Origin: Punica granatum
Taxonomy: Eukaryota; Streptophyta; Magnoliopsida; Myrtales; Lythraceae
Assembly: GCF_007655135.1 (NCBI RefSeq)
Contig: NC_045128.1
Span: 33,016,811 to 33,080,810, forward strand
Direction of reading: 5' to 3'
DNA: 64,000 nucleotides
Positions 24,162-36,130 of this stretch are shown piece by piece; positions within the stretch are counted from its first letter, which is position 1; each line of letters starts with the position of its first letter. The translations under genes were made by a program, and so were the position numbers. Under the pieces are notes generated by a model, which searched no databases, was not told the origin of the DNA, and saw only the letters and a list, made by a program, of their open reading frames with translations.

Positions 24162-27100
24162 GTTTGCAATGGAATGATCTTCAATCACGATGAACCTTAG
24201 ATGGTTTGACTGCTCGGTAAATATCTTATGAAGTATCATTTTCCAAATTCTGTCTTTCAGCTGATAGGCTTATAGTTGTAAACTGCACGTTATTCAACTA
24301 AGTTTTGCTCTTGCTCAGCTGGCTTTTGGTCATATCTGATTGATCATATGTCGAGGGGTCCTGAAAATATTTAGACGGTTACATAGCAGAACACATCTTC
24401 TGGAAGACTTAGAGAAGCTCAGTAATATGACAGTTGGTTCACCTACAGGGAAAGTCATCGCTTGTTTCCTTCTATATAAAGATTAACCAAGTTCAAGTTT
24501 GTCAAATGGATGCTCCTCCGGACAACATATATCGGCAAAAGTGATTCTGCCAGATATGCTGCCGATTAGATGGGATCAGCTCTTAAAATTAAGATAATTT
24601 GCGTACCCCAAAAATTTTCTGTCCTAGAGAATGCATTTTAACATCCTGCTTAGCTCAGGAAAGAACAACTAAAATACAGCTGCTCTTTGCATATGCTAAC
24701 ATAATAGTGGACATGAACATTGCATGGCACATTGAGAATCACGACAGAAACAACTCTCCATCCAAGTCACCTTCTTATTCTAAACTCCAACTTCCCTTGT
24801 CCTTTGCAATTTCATGGATGCAAACTTTATTAGCAAATTCACAATCAAAAGCAATTGATCCCCACTATTACCCTCAAGTACAGAGCAAAAAGATTTAGGG
24901 GGTAGAAAGTACTTTGATCAAGTGTGAGCAGCTTATTGCAAACTGCTGTCTATGCAATAAGGGCTAGACCAAACATGTTTCTGCCAGCTCACCTGCATAG
25001 AACAGTGCTGGTCTTTTTCATGGAAATGCATTGCCTTTCTCTTTCTGTTGATCCAGTTCAGCTTCCATTTCCAAGTTTTCTGATGGAGCGCATAATTTGG
25101 CTGCTCTGCTAAATTTTACAGGATTGCGGTGGTCCATTACATTGTGGCATGCAATGCAGTGCACTTGTAGCAAATGATGTTGGAGGTAATAACTCGTAGA
25201 GTTATTTGCGCTGCTTGTTAAATAATAACAAAACCATCATTATGGAAGCCACTACTGCAGAAAGTATTCCTTGTCTCTGTTTTATTTCCTTGGTGCTGTC
25301 GATCCTCTGTATATAATGCCTTGAACCAATTTGGGTAGATTCAGCTAATTTGGGACATCAATGCATGCCATATTTAAGTAATTGATAAGTGTTACTATAA
25401 TTCATTAAATCCTATGTGCAGGATATCCTGTATGCACCACCATTGGCCATGCGTCTGGCGTCAACATTAGTATTGCCGGTGAGATAAAATCTTGATTATT
25501 TGAAATGATTTGAGATATAAATATGTTTTATATGCACGTCAGCTTTTGAATTTTTGCTATTTTAAAATCTCAGTTTATTTTCAATTGGTATTATTAGCAA
25601 TAAGTGTTTCTAAATACAAAGTGCAATTTGTTTTAATCTCCCGTTTTAGTGCTCGCTTTTGGCGTATACTCTGGTCTGATTTGCCTTTCATCATTAATGC
25701 TGCAGATAAAAAGAATCCTCATAGTGGTGTAATTGTTAAGATGTCTAGTGTTAACCAAGAGGTTGATGACAAGAAGGTCAACAGCTCACTTACTGTAACA
25801 GTCTTATGTGACTATAGTGGAGCACAAGTAAGAACCTGATTGGGATAAATCACTTGAGCATTTTTGCCCCTTGAAGTTGTATTTAGAGCAAAGAAAAAAT
25901 ATTAAAGAAACAATATGTTAGTTATTGCGTGTTACTAACTAAATAGTTTTGTTCACCTTCTGCTCTGCAGGGACCACATATTTTGGAGAGATCAGGAGCT
26001 TGTGACTATGTGAGTGAATCGAGAGGTTTTGACAAGTTCATTTGTTCACTTGGCATAGAATAGTACCACAGTTATTAGCAACTCAGGAAAGCCTTTGAAG
26101 TGGTTGAAAAACATTACATTAGTGCAATTCCTCTTTTCCCCAGTAAATCTTGCCTTAATATGCACTGTGAGATGATGCATTCATTACTGCATGTTCCTGG
26201 TATTTCTGGAGATGGCAACTAATCGAGCTCAGATAGTATTTCAAGGAGTAATATTTTTATGAAAGTTGGGAAATTATTACCTATTAGAGTGGGGTTTACT
26301 TAGATCTCCTATATAGCCAGGCAAACTTTCTGTCCTCTGGTTATGGGATACTTAATTACTTTAATTACAGAACTCCCTAGATTTATGGTGGCAAAGATGT
26401 TATATGTTCTCGCCCATGCTCTTTGGTCAGGATAGATTTGTTTCAGACTTCTGTATAAATGGAAAATCTTGTTCAGTTAGTTTTTGTAGGGAAACTGATC
26501 AAATGTTCAACTGTCAATAGGCTACAGTGCTGAGGCATCCCTCTGGATGTGCCAAAGTTGTATACATTCATGGCAGAGGATGGGGTTGGTTTGGTATTTT
26601 CGTGATACTGTAAGGCTTCGGTTTGTATTTTTTTTAAATCTCACATGGACATGGTAAGTTTCTGGAAATTGTTTTGCTAATATGTTTATCTTCTTTTTGC
26701 GTTTCAGAATGTTCTCTCTCTTAGGAGGGTATCTCTTAGCTGGTACAGTGTATCGATATTTTGTGCTTGGAGTTCACGGAATAGATGTATGTCTTCCATC
26801 TTGTTACCAATTAATACTCTTAACTGAGGGAAGTCCATTTGATCGGGTCAATTTTTGCTTCTTCAATGTTTGTAGTAGCATGAATTTGTCACCTCATGGT
26901 GGATAGTAAGACCAAGAGTTTTCAAAGCAATTGTTTCAAGTCCAGAGGTTAATTGTATGCTGCAAAATTTACGTAAGGAAGAGTTTGGTCTTTTGGGGGT
27001 CAGATAAATCACATCAATAACAAAAATGTTATCCACTAGCCTTGTATACTTCGGTGATACTGCCAGAGGACTCTAGTGACCTTTGAAGCTGAAAACGCTC

Positions 27101-27733
27101 AAGATATGTGGCATCTCGCCTCGATCATTGGACCAATAATTGATTTTTTTGGCCGGCTATTGAAGAGGATGGGTCATAATATCCAATGATATATGTTTCC
27201 CTCCTGTCAATAAGAACTTGAAATCAATGCTTTCAAAGATTTATTTTCTGATTCTTTCAATTTGCACGTAATGTTTCTTTTAAGAGAAGTAGCATTCTCT
27301 CTCTTTTCATGGTTGTTTCTGCTTGAAAATGTTGTTGCTGGTTGGAACTGACTTTGTTGCCTCCTTGCCTTCACTTTTTCAGGCAATTCCAAATTTGGAG
27401 TTCTGGGCTAATTTACCTCACAGGACACAGGTATTGTTACAAAAGCAGACTCTTCAATATCATCCTTTTTCTGTCATATTCAGAAGAGTTTGGACAAACA
27501 CTATCATCACATAGATGCATTGAATATCTTGCTCTGTCTCATTACTAATTAGAAATTTTATCACCCATAACCGTGTTGCCCTTCTGAATTCGAGTAATGA
27601 GTCTTAAAACCAAATGTTTCCTGCTTTAATGATATATCCTCTCTGTTCATAGAGTTTCTTTGCTTCTCAAGGGCAGAAATTCCGGTGACCGTCTGAAGGC
27701 TCTCGAAGCTCATATTCTCCCGTCAACTTTTGA
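24162..27733 (+). pseudogene. ATG27/MRH-like gene, decayed left copy
   Basis: Nearly identical to exons 3-11 of the intact gene at 36131-41067, with introns in the same places. Lesions seen: promoter, signal-peptide exon and exon 2 are deleted; exon 3 has a small insertion producing TAG at 24198-24200; exon 6 has a Cys to Ser change (near 25783) in the otherwise conserved NCSL; the last exon has GGA to TGA at 27686-27688, removing the tail. Exons 4-10 (DCGGPLHCGMQC, HASGINISIA, GPHILERSGACDY, RHPSGCAK, AIPNLEFWANLPHRTQ) are still readable. Without a start or promoter it cannot make the protein. Confidence 0.92.
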
Positions 27734-28097
27734 GGAACCACGTCTTTCGACAGTACTTGATTGGCTAATAAATTTTGGCTCCCTCGATTCCACATTGCAT
27801 AGTGAGTTCCAAGTCCTAAGGCATAACTGCGAGATCAGTACAGGTAAGATATCTAGGGAGATTCAATTTCACTGTGATGTCCCTTGTCATCTATACTCCA
27901 TCGTGGGTAGATATTATCCAGTTGACCAAGTGATGGGACTACAAAAATATTTTTTTTTAAAAAAAGAAAATTCCCAATTTTGATTTTGATGTGATAATAG
28001 TCTTTTAGCTTTTTCACTGGTAAATTTAATTATATTTTTGGATATATAATACATGAGTACTTACAGAAAATGGGTAGCCTGTGAAAGATAATGCTCA
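27734..28097. other. Downstream flank of ATG27 pseudogene up to duplication breakpoint
   Basis: Equivalent to 41068-41420 in copy B. Its last bases (aatgctcag) meet helicase exon 9 at 28098. On the minus strand this stretch supplies the foreign C-terminal codons of the truncated helicase copy. Confidence 0.85.
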
Positions 28098-30958
28098 GGT
28101 CTTTTCTAGCAGCAGATCGCATCTGACACCATATTGGCTACATGTTAAGATCCAAGCGCATTGCAACAAAACTATCGGAGGGGCATGAAGTTGTTTTCTT
28201 AAAGGATGAGTGTCATCACTATCCTTAGCAAGCGATTCAACTACAAAGATGAATGGATGACAAGCAGAAAAAAATTAACTAACATCGACTCCCAAGAGCT
28301 AGCCAGAATCAGCTAAGGCTGAGTCTACCATTCTCTCCTTCATTAAGAGAGAGAAACAAAAGAGTGGAAGAAGCAAATTTCACTGAGAAGACTAAAGAAC
28401 AGAAGATGACTAAATTGAGAAAGCAAACATCTTGCCGGAAATCCATGATGATTTTATGATACGCACCTGAGGAACGACATCGGGAGCATCATCAGAGCAT
28501 TTCCTCTCTTGAAGCGGAACCCTTCTTATCCGCAAGAATTCAACGTATTCTTCCTCCTAAGTAAAAGAAAAAATAGAATATATCAACTTAATTCACCACA
28601 ATAGACTTTTTAATGTTCAACAAAGTGATCAGAAGTATTAATTAAAGAACCTTAGGCAACAGAAAAACAATCGCATTTCCTTGTCTGCCCATTCTAGCAG
28701 TTCGCCAACTCTATGAATGAAAACATTTGGATCTTGAGGGGGATCATATTGCAAAAGTACAAAGGACTTATTGCTTCATCATTTACAACAGCTGAAATGG
28801 ACAATGCATGATATTTATCACCTTCAAATGAAAAGTAGTTCACACTAAGCAACCAAAAAAAAAAAACAGAGAGAGAAAGAGAACGACTGAAACAACTGAG
28901 TATATGGACATACCTGAACAATGCAATCCACACCTGGTATGTCCAGACCACGTGCTGCCACATCAGTACATAGGAGAACACCAGCTGATAGCGATGTAAA
29001 TGAAGATAACGCTTTCTCTCTTACACTCTACGATACATAAAAGATGGGGGATAATGAGTTTTTTGACACCAACAGTTTCAGAATGTATATTTGGTTCCAT
29101 ATACCTGTTTCATCTTCCCATGGAGAGGAATCCAAGACAAGCCCTTCAGTGAAGAGAGGCAAGGAAGAACTACTCCCCAGTAACACAAGCACAGGTCATA
29201 AAGTAACTACAAAAAATGAGGAAATAATTTTCAGATTTATGGAAAGCTCAGTCACTTTCAGAGCTTCTAACATAGCCAAACAAATAAGATGGAGCTATTT
29301 CACAAGCAACTCACACTATAATCTTGTTAGACTTATTTTTCATAAGATAATCAATGAGCTGTGATGGATTCTTGTCAGCTTCGCACTCCAAATACTGTGA
29401 GGTAAAAACACATCCACAAGTGAAAAGGACTAAACCATCAGGGCATATTTAACCAAGAAGGGTTTGAATAAAAGTTTCTAATCTCCTAAAATAGTAGAAA
29501 CAGCAGAAAGTTTCTGTTTCCCCCTCTTTCATAGCTTACCTCGATATGAAGACCTGAAGGGGTCTTTGAAGAACCTGAATCCTGTGACGAATTATTGAGG
29601 GGTTTAGATTCTGCCCGCACCTCAACCCTCACAGGATTTCTTAAACCTGCTTTAGATAGCTCCTCAACAGCCTCAGTTTGTGTCGCAGAGAAAAGACCAG
29701 TTCTGCGAAGCTTGGGTAAGCGAGAGATAATAGAAGTTATCTGTCTCTGGAACCCCATATCCAAGAGCCTATCAGCCTCATCTAAAATTAATATCTGCTC
29801 CAACCAGAAAATTTTTTGTTAGCTTTATATGGAATCAGGCTTTGCTCTTACATATCACAATGGCCATTTTTCCCCATAAACCAAAATATCACATATCAAG
29901 TCCAATGAGGTAGCACCAAGGAACAGGATTTTGAGGCCGCGGTAGGAGATATTCTTTGCACAACTATACAGTTGTGATAATTTATTTACCAGATTAGGAA
30001 AAGACAACATTAAAAGGAAATATGATCAGAGATAATATATGTTAGAACTGAAGTAAGAGGGTACAATTAAACTGAAGTTGGATAAATGTTTGCCAAAATG
30101 CGAGAAAAGCTACCAATCATGATCCTTAAACAAATTTATAATCTTGTTGCTGCCCGTGTTTGAAACAGAAAGAGAAGATTCAGGGAATTGGAGCACCACC
30201 AAAACAATACCTCAAAGTTTTGAAAATCCAATACATCCATGCGCTCCATTATATCATAGAGCTTCCCAGGCGTACCTATCAATAAATTTGCTCATTCTTC
30301 CTCTATTTTCTTCACAGCGGCTTTAACATCGACCCCACCAACAAGAAGTGCTGACGTGATTTTCGACAGAGTCGCAATGAAAGGTTGCACAACATTATAT
30401 ATCTGCGAAGAAAGTTCCCTAGTTGAGGAAATAATAACCCCCATTACCTGCAGGAAATTGTATCTAAAAGTTCAATTCATCGAATAAGCTACGCCACTAG
30501 AAAGTAAGCATGTGCAGCAGCTCAAAATGCTGTCGAAACTATTACCAAGCATGACTTGAACTGTTCCGGGACTTCAATACTATGAAATGAAGAACCTTTC
30601 TCGATCCTATACTCCAAAAATGAGCACAAATAGGCAAAAGAACAATCTTTTAGACCAATAGAAAGAGGATTGATGCATGAGATAAGACCTCGTGGGGCTT
30701 CGGAGGCGAGGAGGAGTGGCGGAGAATCTCCACTAGAGGCACGACGAAGGCCAGGGTTTTGCCGGAGCCAGTGTCGGCGTCTACAGCCACGTCCTTGAAA
30801 CTGCACAGCAAGGGGATCGTGGCGGCCTGAACCGGAGTGCAGAACTCGAATCCGGCCTCTCGAATGGCCTCCAGAACCGGCTCTGACAGCGGCGGCTGGA
30901 GGTCGGAGAAGCGCGTGCCGGTTAAAGCGCCGCTGGGGTAGGATGAGCTCGCGGCCAT
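28030..30958 (-). pseudogene. DEAD-box helicase RH18, truncated dead copy with chimeric 3' end
   Basis: Exons 1-8 and part of exon 9 of the helicase at 4221-7896 are present in order. Lesions: exon 2 Gly142 codon is now TGA (30292-30294); exon 5 lacks 4 nt near 29179; exon 7 lacks one C near 28704, inside motif VI (HRVGRTAR); TPGR reads TPGK. Walker A still reads TGSGKT. The duplication breakpoint cuts exon 9 after codons for MRSAARKD, after which the frame runs 22 foreign codons (LSIIFHRLPIFCKY...) to TAA at 28030-28032. The C-terminal domain and basic tail are absent. The promoter region is retained, so it might still be transcribed. Confidence 0.93.
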
Positions 30959-32091
30959 GGTCACAGTGGCGCTGGTACGGTGGACCTTTTCGCGGGTCCG
31001 GAAGGTTTTAGGGTTTGTATTTGCCCTCTCGTATCTATCTATGTTTTGGTTCGTTGGTTTGATGATTCAGTCCCTCCATTTTTCTGTAATATAAATATTT
31101 TCCCCAAGAATTTCCGAAATGAGCACTTTTTATCATTAAGATAAGCAAAAGAGCCTATAGGCCGTAAACGGAAATGAAAAATGCGAATTAAGGTGTATGG
31201 ATAGCTCAATTGATGAAAACCAAATCCGAAATCTCTTCATTTATGGATAAGAGCATGTAAGACCCAGTGCTTCATCTTTCCCATATTTCTTCGTTGATAA
31301 TGAAGATTTTCTATCCAAATCCATATCAACAAGTCTAAACCCAAATAAGCATATATAAAGATATATTAAGGAAATATTCTCGTGATGCGGAAAGAGAAGA
31401 TGAAATATTTTTATCCATAGATTATGACTATTACTATCTTAATTAGGTAGTATATTTTATTTAGATGGAAATATATTTAGAATTAGATATTATTTTCAAT
31501 TTTAGTTTGAGTCAAGAGTTTTTTAGTTTCTTATTTTGGAACAATTACTTGTTTTGTTTTAGAAAATTACATAGTAAGAGTTTAGATTCTATTTTTATAT
31601 TTTAGCATCTTCTTAGTTGTCTTAGGACTATATATGTAGTCCATCTCATTGTAACAGAAGGCTAGAACTCTATATTTCATGAAGACATGTTGCTTAATAA
31701 TACTTTAAGTTTGTCATAACTCTTTGTTTTTAGCATATCGTAAGGATTAAACATGTTTTACTCCTTTTGAGTCTAAATTTAGATTTAGGCTTGAGAAATC
31801 ATTATCCATGCTGCGTCAATCATACTTTAGTTCACGTTGTAACAATTACGTAAAAAAATTAACTTTTAACTTGAATAATAAACAAAAAAAATGCACTTTC
31901 GAAACTCGTTGAGATCTCCCTTTTGTATTGGAGTTGATAACATGCGAATAATCTTTTTTTTATTTTATATAATATAATAAAAGGAAGATTACATCGTACA
32001 ATATGAATTTTTGACCTTTTTTAACCAAATGGTACCAATCGAATTCTTTTTAATGTTTTTACCATACAACACAAAAAATTTGATTAATTCA
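30959..32091. other. Helicase-copy promoter and AT-rich spacer
   Basis: Matches 7897-8459 in copy A apart from the insertion at about 31290-31812. No gene seen. Confidence 0.6.
31290..31812. mobile_element. About 520-bp insertion specific to copy B, unclassified
   Basis: Sequence present in copy B between stretches that are adjacent in copy A (about 8213-8220). Both ends begin with gataatga when read inward, a weak inverted repeat. The part near 31630-31670 (tatatatgtagtccatctcattgtaac) looks like the R/U5 part of a solo LTR. I could not fix a target duplication, so solo LTR versus MITE is unresolved. Confidence 0.5.
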
Positions 32092-32645
32092 GGATAAATT
32101 TCGATTTATAGTTTGTAAAATAGTTAGCGACATCCATTCCTTTCAAAATTAGCCACGTGTCACTCCTCCTTTCGCTGCTTTTTACTGTTTTTTTCTTAAA
32201 TTGGATCAGATTTGATTCCGATAAAGAAATCAGGTAATGGATCGGTTTGTGCAATTCGATGACATGGGATCCACATGGCAAAGTGAATTTTCTCTTGATG
32301 CCACATTAGCGAAATGAGGGGTAGCGTGTGGCTAATTTTTGAAAGGAGATGTGTCGCTGGTAATTTCATAAACTATGGCCCCGTTTGGATTCAAAGTTAA
32401 TTGATTTTAACTTTAACTTTAACTTTAACTCAACACACTACACAACAAAAATACACATTTTCCAATTCAAAAATTTTAACTTTAACTTTAACTCGACACA
32501 CTACACAACAAAAACACACGTTTCCCAAGTCAAATTTATAATCACATTTCATTTGTCATTTTCTACAATCAAAATTAAAATCAAAATCAAAGTAACTTTA
32601 ACTCTGAATCCAAACGGCCCCTAAGAAATGTCATCGAAATTTACC
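32092..32645. mobile_element. Mutator-type MITE, copy-B counterpart with a nested MITE
   Basis: Counterpart of 8460-8771: ggataaatttcg at the left and cgaaatttacc at the right. It is enlarged by the element at 32377-32621, which inserted in its right arm after the segmental duplication. Confidence 0.75.
32377..32621. mobile_element. Nested MITE with GGCCCCGTTTGG termini, 245 bp
   Basis: The left end ggccccgtttggattcaaag and the inverted right end ggggccgtttggattcagag form a roughly 24-bp TIR. The flanks (left cta/tat, right cta/taa) fit a short 3-bp target site but are not exact. Inside is a tandem pair of about 62 bp, each with ttaactttaactttaactc plus acacactacacaacaaaaa. The insertion is absent at the equivalent point of copy A (about 8750). 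Superfamily uncertain; PIF/Harbinger is possible. Confidence 0.72.
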
Positions 32646-32683
32646 ATTTTCTTATGGTACAACATATCGTCAACATTTCATAG

Positions 32684-32990
32684 TGTATTTGGTTTTAGAG
32701 TTGAATTTTGATTTTAATTGGTTTGTAATGATTGTGATATTGAATTATGAGAAAAAGTATGAAAAAGTAATAAATAGTTGAAAAAAAAATAATGATTGTA
32801 TTGTTGAATTGTAGAAAAAAGTAATGAATAGTTGAGATAATTTATTATTAAAAATTGAATTGAATGGTTAAAAAATGAAGAAATATGAAAAAATAATTAA
32901 TTGTGTTGTTGACTTTTGTTATGTACTGAGTAGAGTTAAAATTATAGTTAAAATCTTAAAATTGAATTTAGAAATCAAACATGCCATAAA
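32684..32990. mobile_element. MITE family member 1 (also at 48191-48480)
   Basis: Begins gtgtatttggttttagagttg and ends caaacatgcc, with weak inverted termini. Its body (attttgattttaattggtttg, then gaatagttga) matches the reverse complement of 48191-48480 along most of its length. Absent from copy A. Confidence 0.7.
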
Positions 32991-33063
32991 TTTTTAGGCT
33001 TCACATCGTGTTGGGCCTTGGGCCTGCTAAAATATTTTGTTGGCATTGAGCTTTTTGGTCTAC

Positions 33064-33100
<37 letters not shown>

Positions 33101-33646
33101 TATGTATTATGGACAGTAACCATTCGTCTTATATTTATGAACGAATAAAAAATTCTGAATCAATATTATATTATATTAGATAAACTGGTTGATACCCATA
33201 CATTGCTCTATAACTCTTTGTTAATTTTTATATTACAAATAGATAATTAACACATATGGTAAAATAAGAATGAATATAAATAGAATAGTGACGTCAAGAC
33301 TATATATTATCTCGAATATACATGTTAAGCATATTGTGAATAAAAGTAAGAAAATTATAAATCAAGTCATGACAAATAAATAAGCACAATAGTCTTACGA
33401 AAATGAAATAACCTAAGTAGTAAAAAAAATCTGTAATATATAGGAAGGTACATGCAAAGAGCGAATGATATCACGTAAAAGTTATAATGTAGGAAAAACT
33501 ATAGTTATCGTAGAAAGATGACCTATAAAATGAATTTCATGTTTCTTATTTATAGTATATTTAGCACATCAAATTTAGACATATCACATATTTCGAGATT
33601 TTTTTCAATAAGAAAGAGCACTTTTGATTTTTCAAAATAATCCTTT

Positions 33647-35222
33647 ATTATTGTTAGGAAAATCCCTCTTCTATTGAGGAGAGAATCCTCATGGATTCCG
33701 ATTGCATGTTTTAGCCCATAATAGAGATTGTGTTTGTTTAGGTCTAAATCAGATGTAAGAAATCCTGATTCGGTAGCATATCCCTTAGATTGCTTAAAGA
33801 GAATCAAGCCCTATGTCGTTCGCTACTATAAATAGATGTGAAATTAAGGCAAATAAGTAGTAGATGCACAATACGAAGGGATTCACCTTATTGGGTGATG
33901 GATAGTAATTGATTCAAGATAGTGTGTTCTCTCTTGAGATGTGAGTTATTCCAGGGGCTTGTCCTTACTGAATAATGTAAAGTGTAAGCACTATCGATAT
34001 ACAATAAAAATTGGATCAAAGTTAGTTTCGTGGTTTTTTTCACTTTGGGGTTTTCACATTAAAAATCTCAGTGTCTCTTAATGTTCCTTGTTGCTTGTAT
34101 TTAGATCTTGTTTTGATCACACGAGACGAGAAAGTACAACTTGCGATGTACAAGCTTGGTGATCCTTTTCTAACAAGTGACATCAGAGTTAGGTGGTTAT
34201 GCGTCCGTGTGGGGACTCGCATCACGTCAGACCTAAGTGCGAAACTCGTGGTCAGTGAAGTCAAGTCCGGATATGAAAGCCCAACTTGCAGGCCGTTGTC
34301 TCACCTCGCCCAAAAGTGAAAGAGGAAGCCCACCTTGTGGTAGTTAAACTTGAGTGTGGAGAGAGGAGAGCCTGACTCCAGATTAATTGTTGAGGGGATG
34401 GAAGACTGTTACCTGTCATCGTATCGCGAAGATTACGACAATATCCTCCTCATAGTCGAGAAACGAAAAAATTGTTGGGCCAATTTCTCTCCTATGTAGA
34501 GAAGGGTTGAAGGCTCGTGTGGATTAAAAAAAAAACCCACGTAGATGGTAGCGGGTTTAGAGCCCATGATTGCCACGTGAGGGCGGGTGTTGGATATTTA
34601 ATCCCACATCGAAAATATGAGAGTAAATTCACAAGTTCATATAAAACTTAGATCCAACAATCTATCAACTTAAGTTTTTTTTGTGACAGATGGCTTCAAA
34701 TCTATGTAATCTCAATAGATTTTTTTCATAACAAGTGGTATTAGAGTTTCGAGTTTAGCTTGAGACTCAATAAGTATGAGCAAATGGTCTACCATTCATA
34801 TAGTCGATAGGGAGAGTTTTTTAGGAAAATCCCTTTTATATGGAGGAAAGAATCTCTAGATTATGGTAGCCAGTTTTAGCCTATAATAGAAGTTGTGGAG
34901 ATATTCCGTGTTTATTTAAGTCTAAATTGGATGTAAGAAATTCCGATTTGGTAGTATAACCGTTAGATTGCTTAGCGACCAAGGAAGAGAATTAAAGCCT
35001 AGGTCGGTCACGTTTATAAATGGACGTGAAGCTAAGGATAATATGTAGTAGATCAACATGTGAGGGATCCGCCCTATCGGGTGATGGATAGTAGTTGATC
35101 CAACATGGTGTTTCTCTCGAGTTGCGAGTTGATCCTAGGGCTCGTCCTCGATGAATAATGTAAAGTGAAGTTGGATCGGAGTTATTCCCATGATTTTTCT
35201 TACGTTGAGGTTTCCATGTTAA
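33647..35222 (+). mobile_element. Three-LTR TRIM-like array in copy B (uninterrupted, 3' end lost)
   Basis: LTR 1 33652-34175 is preceded by ATTAT (33647-33651). The middle LTR is 34473-34733, followed by tggtattagagtt. LTR 3 begins about 34819 and is cut off near 35222. The empty site for the Copia composite is around 34687-34692 (cagatgg), where copy A has ATAGA-element-ATAGA. No coding capacity. Confidence 0.75.
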
Positions 35223-35862
35223 AAATCAATTTAATGAAAATAAGATGTAGCAAGAGTTCATCTAATCGAAATTGAAAAATCAATCAGTTTGGAGCCAACG
35301 GCTATTAATTGGCTTTCGTGGCCGCAACCACGTCTCTGTCCTGTGGCTTTTAAATATTAAAACTGATTGATTGGTCGATCCATCCTAGTACCATGAGTGA
35401 TGGTTTATTTTTGGACACGGCGCAACAAAATTGGACTGGACCAAAGAGACAATCAATTTCTTCCAAGAATATTTAATTGCACAACTACTCTTTGAGATGT
35501 ACTGCGTCATTTCCGCAGAAATCAATGCTCATCAAGTGCTCACGTGCTCGTTTGATAAAGAAAGATGCACGTTGCGAATTTTCTAAAAGGATCAATCTAT
35601 TATGTAGAGGCAGAGTGAAAGATATCTAAATTACGAGGGGCATATCAGAATATACCGCAATTGTTGGGGTCCAATTTGAAATGAATCCCTTATAAGGTCA
35701 CCTAGCCCTGGCAGTCTAGAAGAGTAGGTACGCATCGCCAAAGCTACCTAAAATACGGGGATCGTATTGAGATAAAAAATAATTCAGAGAGTACATTGAA
35801 ATTATTCCTTTCTAGCCGGTCACTTCGGGGCTTTTCAGGAAATAACAAAAGAATAAAATCAG

Positions 35863-35903
<41 letters not shown>

Positions 35904-36130
35904 CTGCAGGCATGACGAGTGGATGTCTGTTTGTTTTTTACTTTGCGAAGCTCGTGCTGTCTCTTCCTGTCCTTCCCTTCCTTCCTCCTCTCCCACGTTC
36001 TCCAACTTCTCCCCGTCGCGTACGTTGAATCGTAGAGGTCGTCGAGCTCGATCTTCAGCTGCAAATTCACGAGGAACTTGCACGGATGATGACAGATTGA
36101 TCACCGCTGGAAGAGGTTTCCTCCGAAGTG
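35223..36130. other. Upstream region of the intact ATG27-like gene
   Basis: Contains the likely promoter and 5'UTR. It includes a TA microsatellite (about 35866-35901) and a CT-rich stretch at 35955-36010 typical of plant 5' leaders. The part from about 35650 is deleted in copy A. Confidence 0.65.

Larger units (their letters stand above)
5027..28097 (+). repeat. Tandem segmental duplication, left unit (copy A)
   Basis: This unit carries, in order, the 5' two-thirds of the helicase, a MULE-type MITE, a TRIM array split by a Copia insertion, and an ATG27-like pseudogene. The same order recurs in 28098-41420. At 28098 the sequence after the ATG27-like gene runs directly into helicase exon 9 (matching about 5027), which fixes head-to-tail tandem orientation. 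Without its 12.3 kb Copia insertion the unit is about 10.8 kb. It lacks about 1.7 kb present in copy B at about 35650-37340. Confidence 0.93.
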
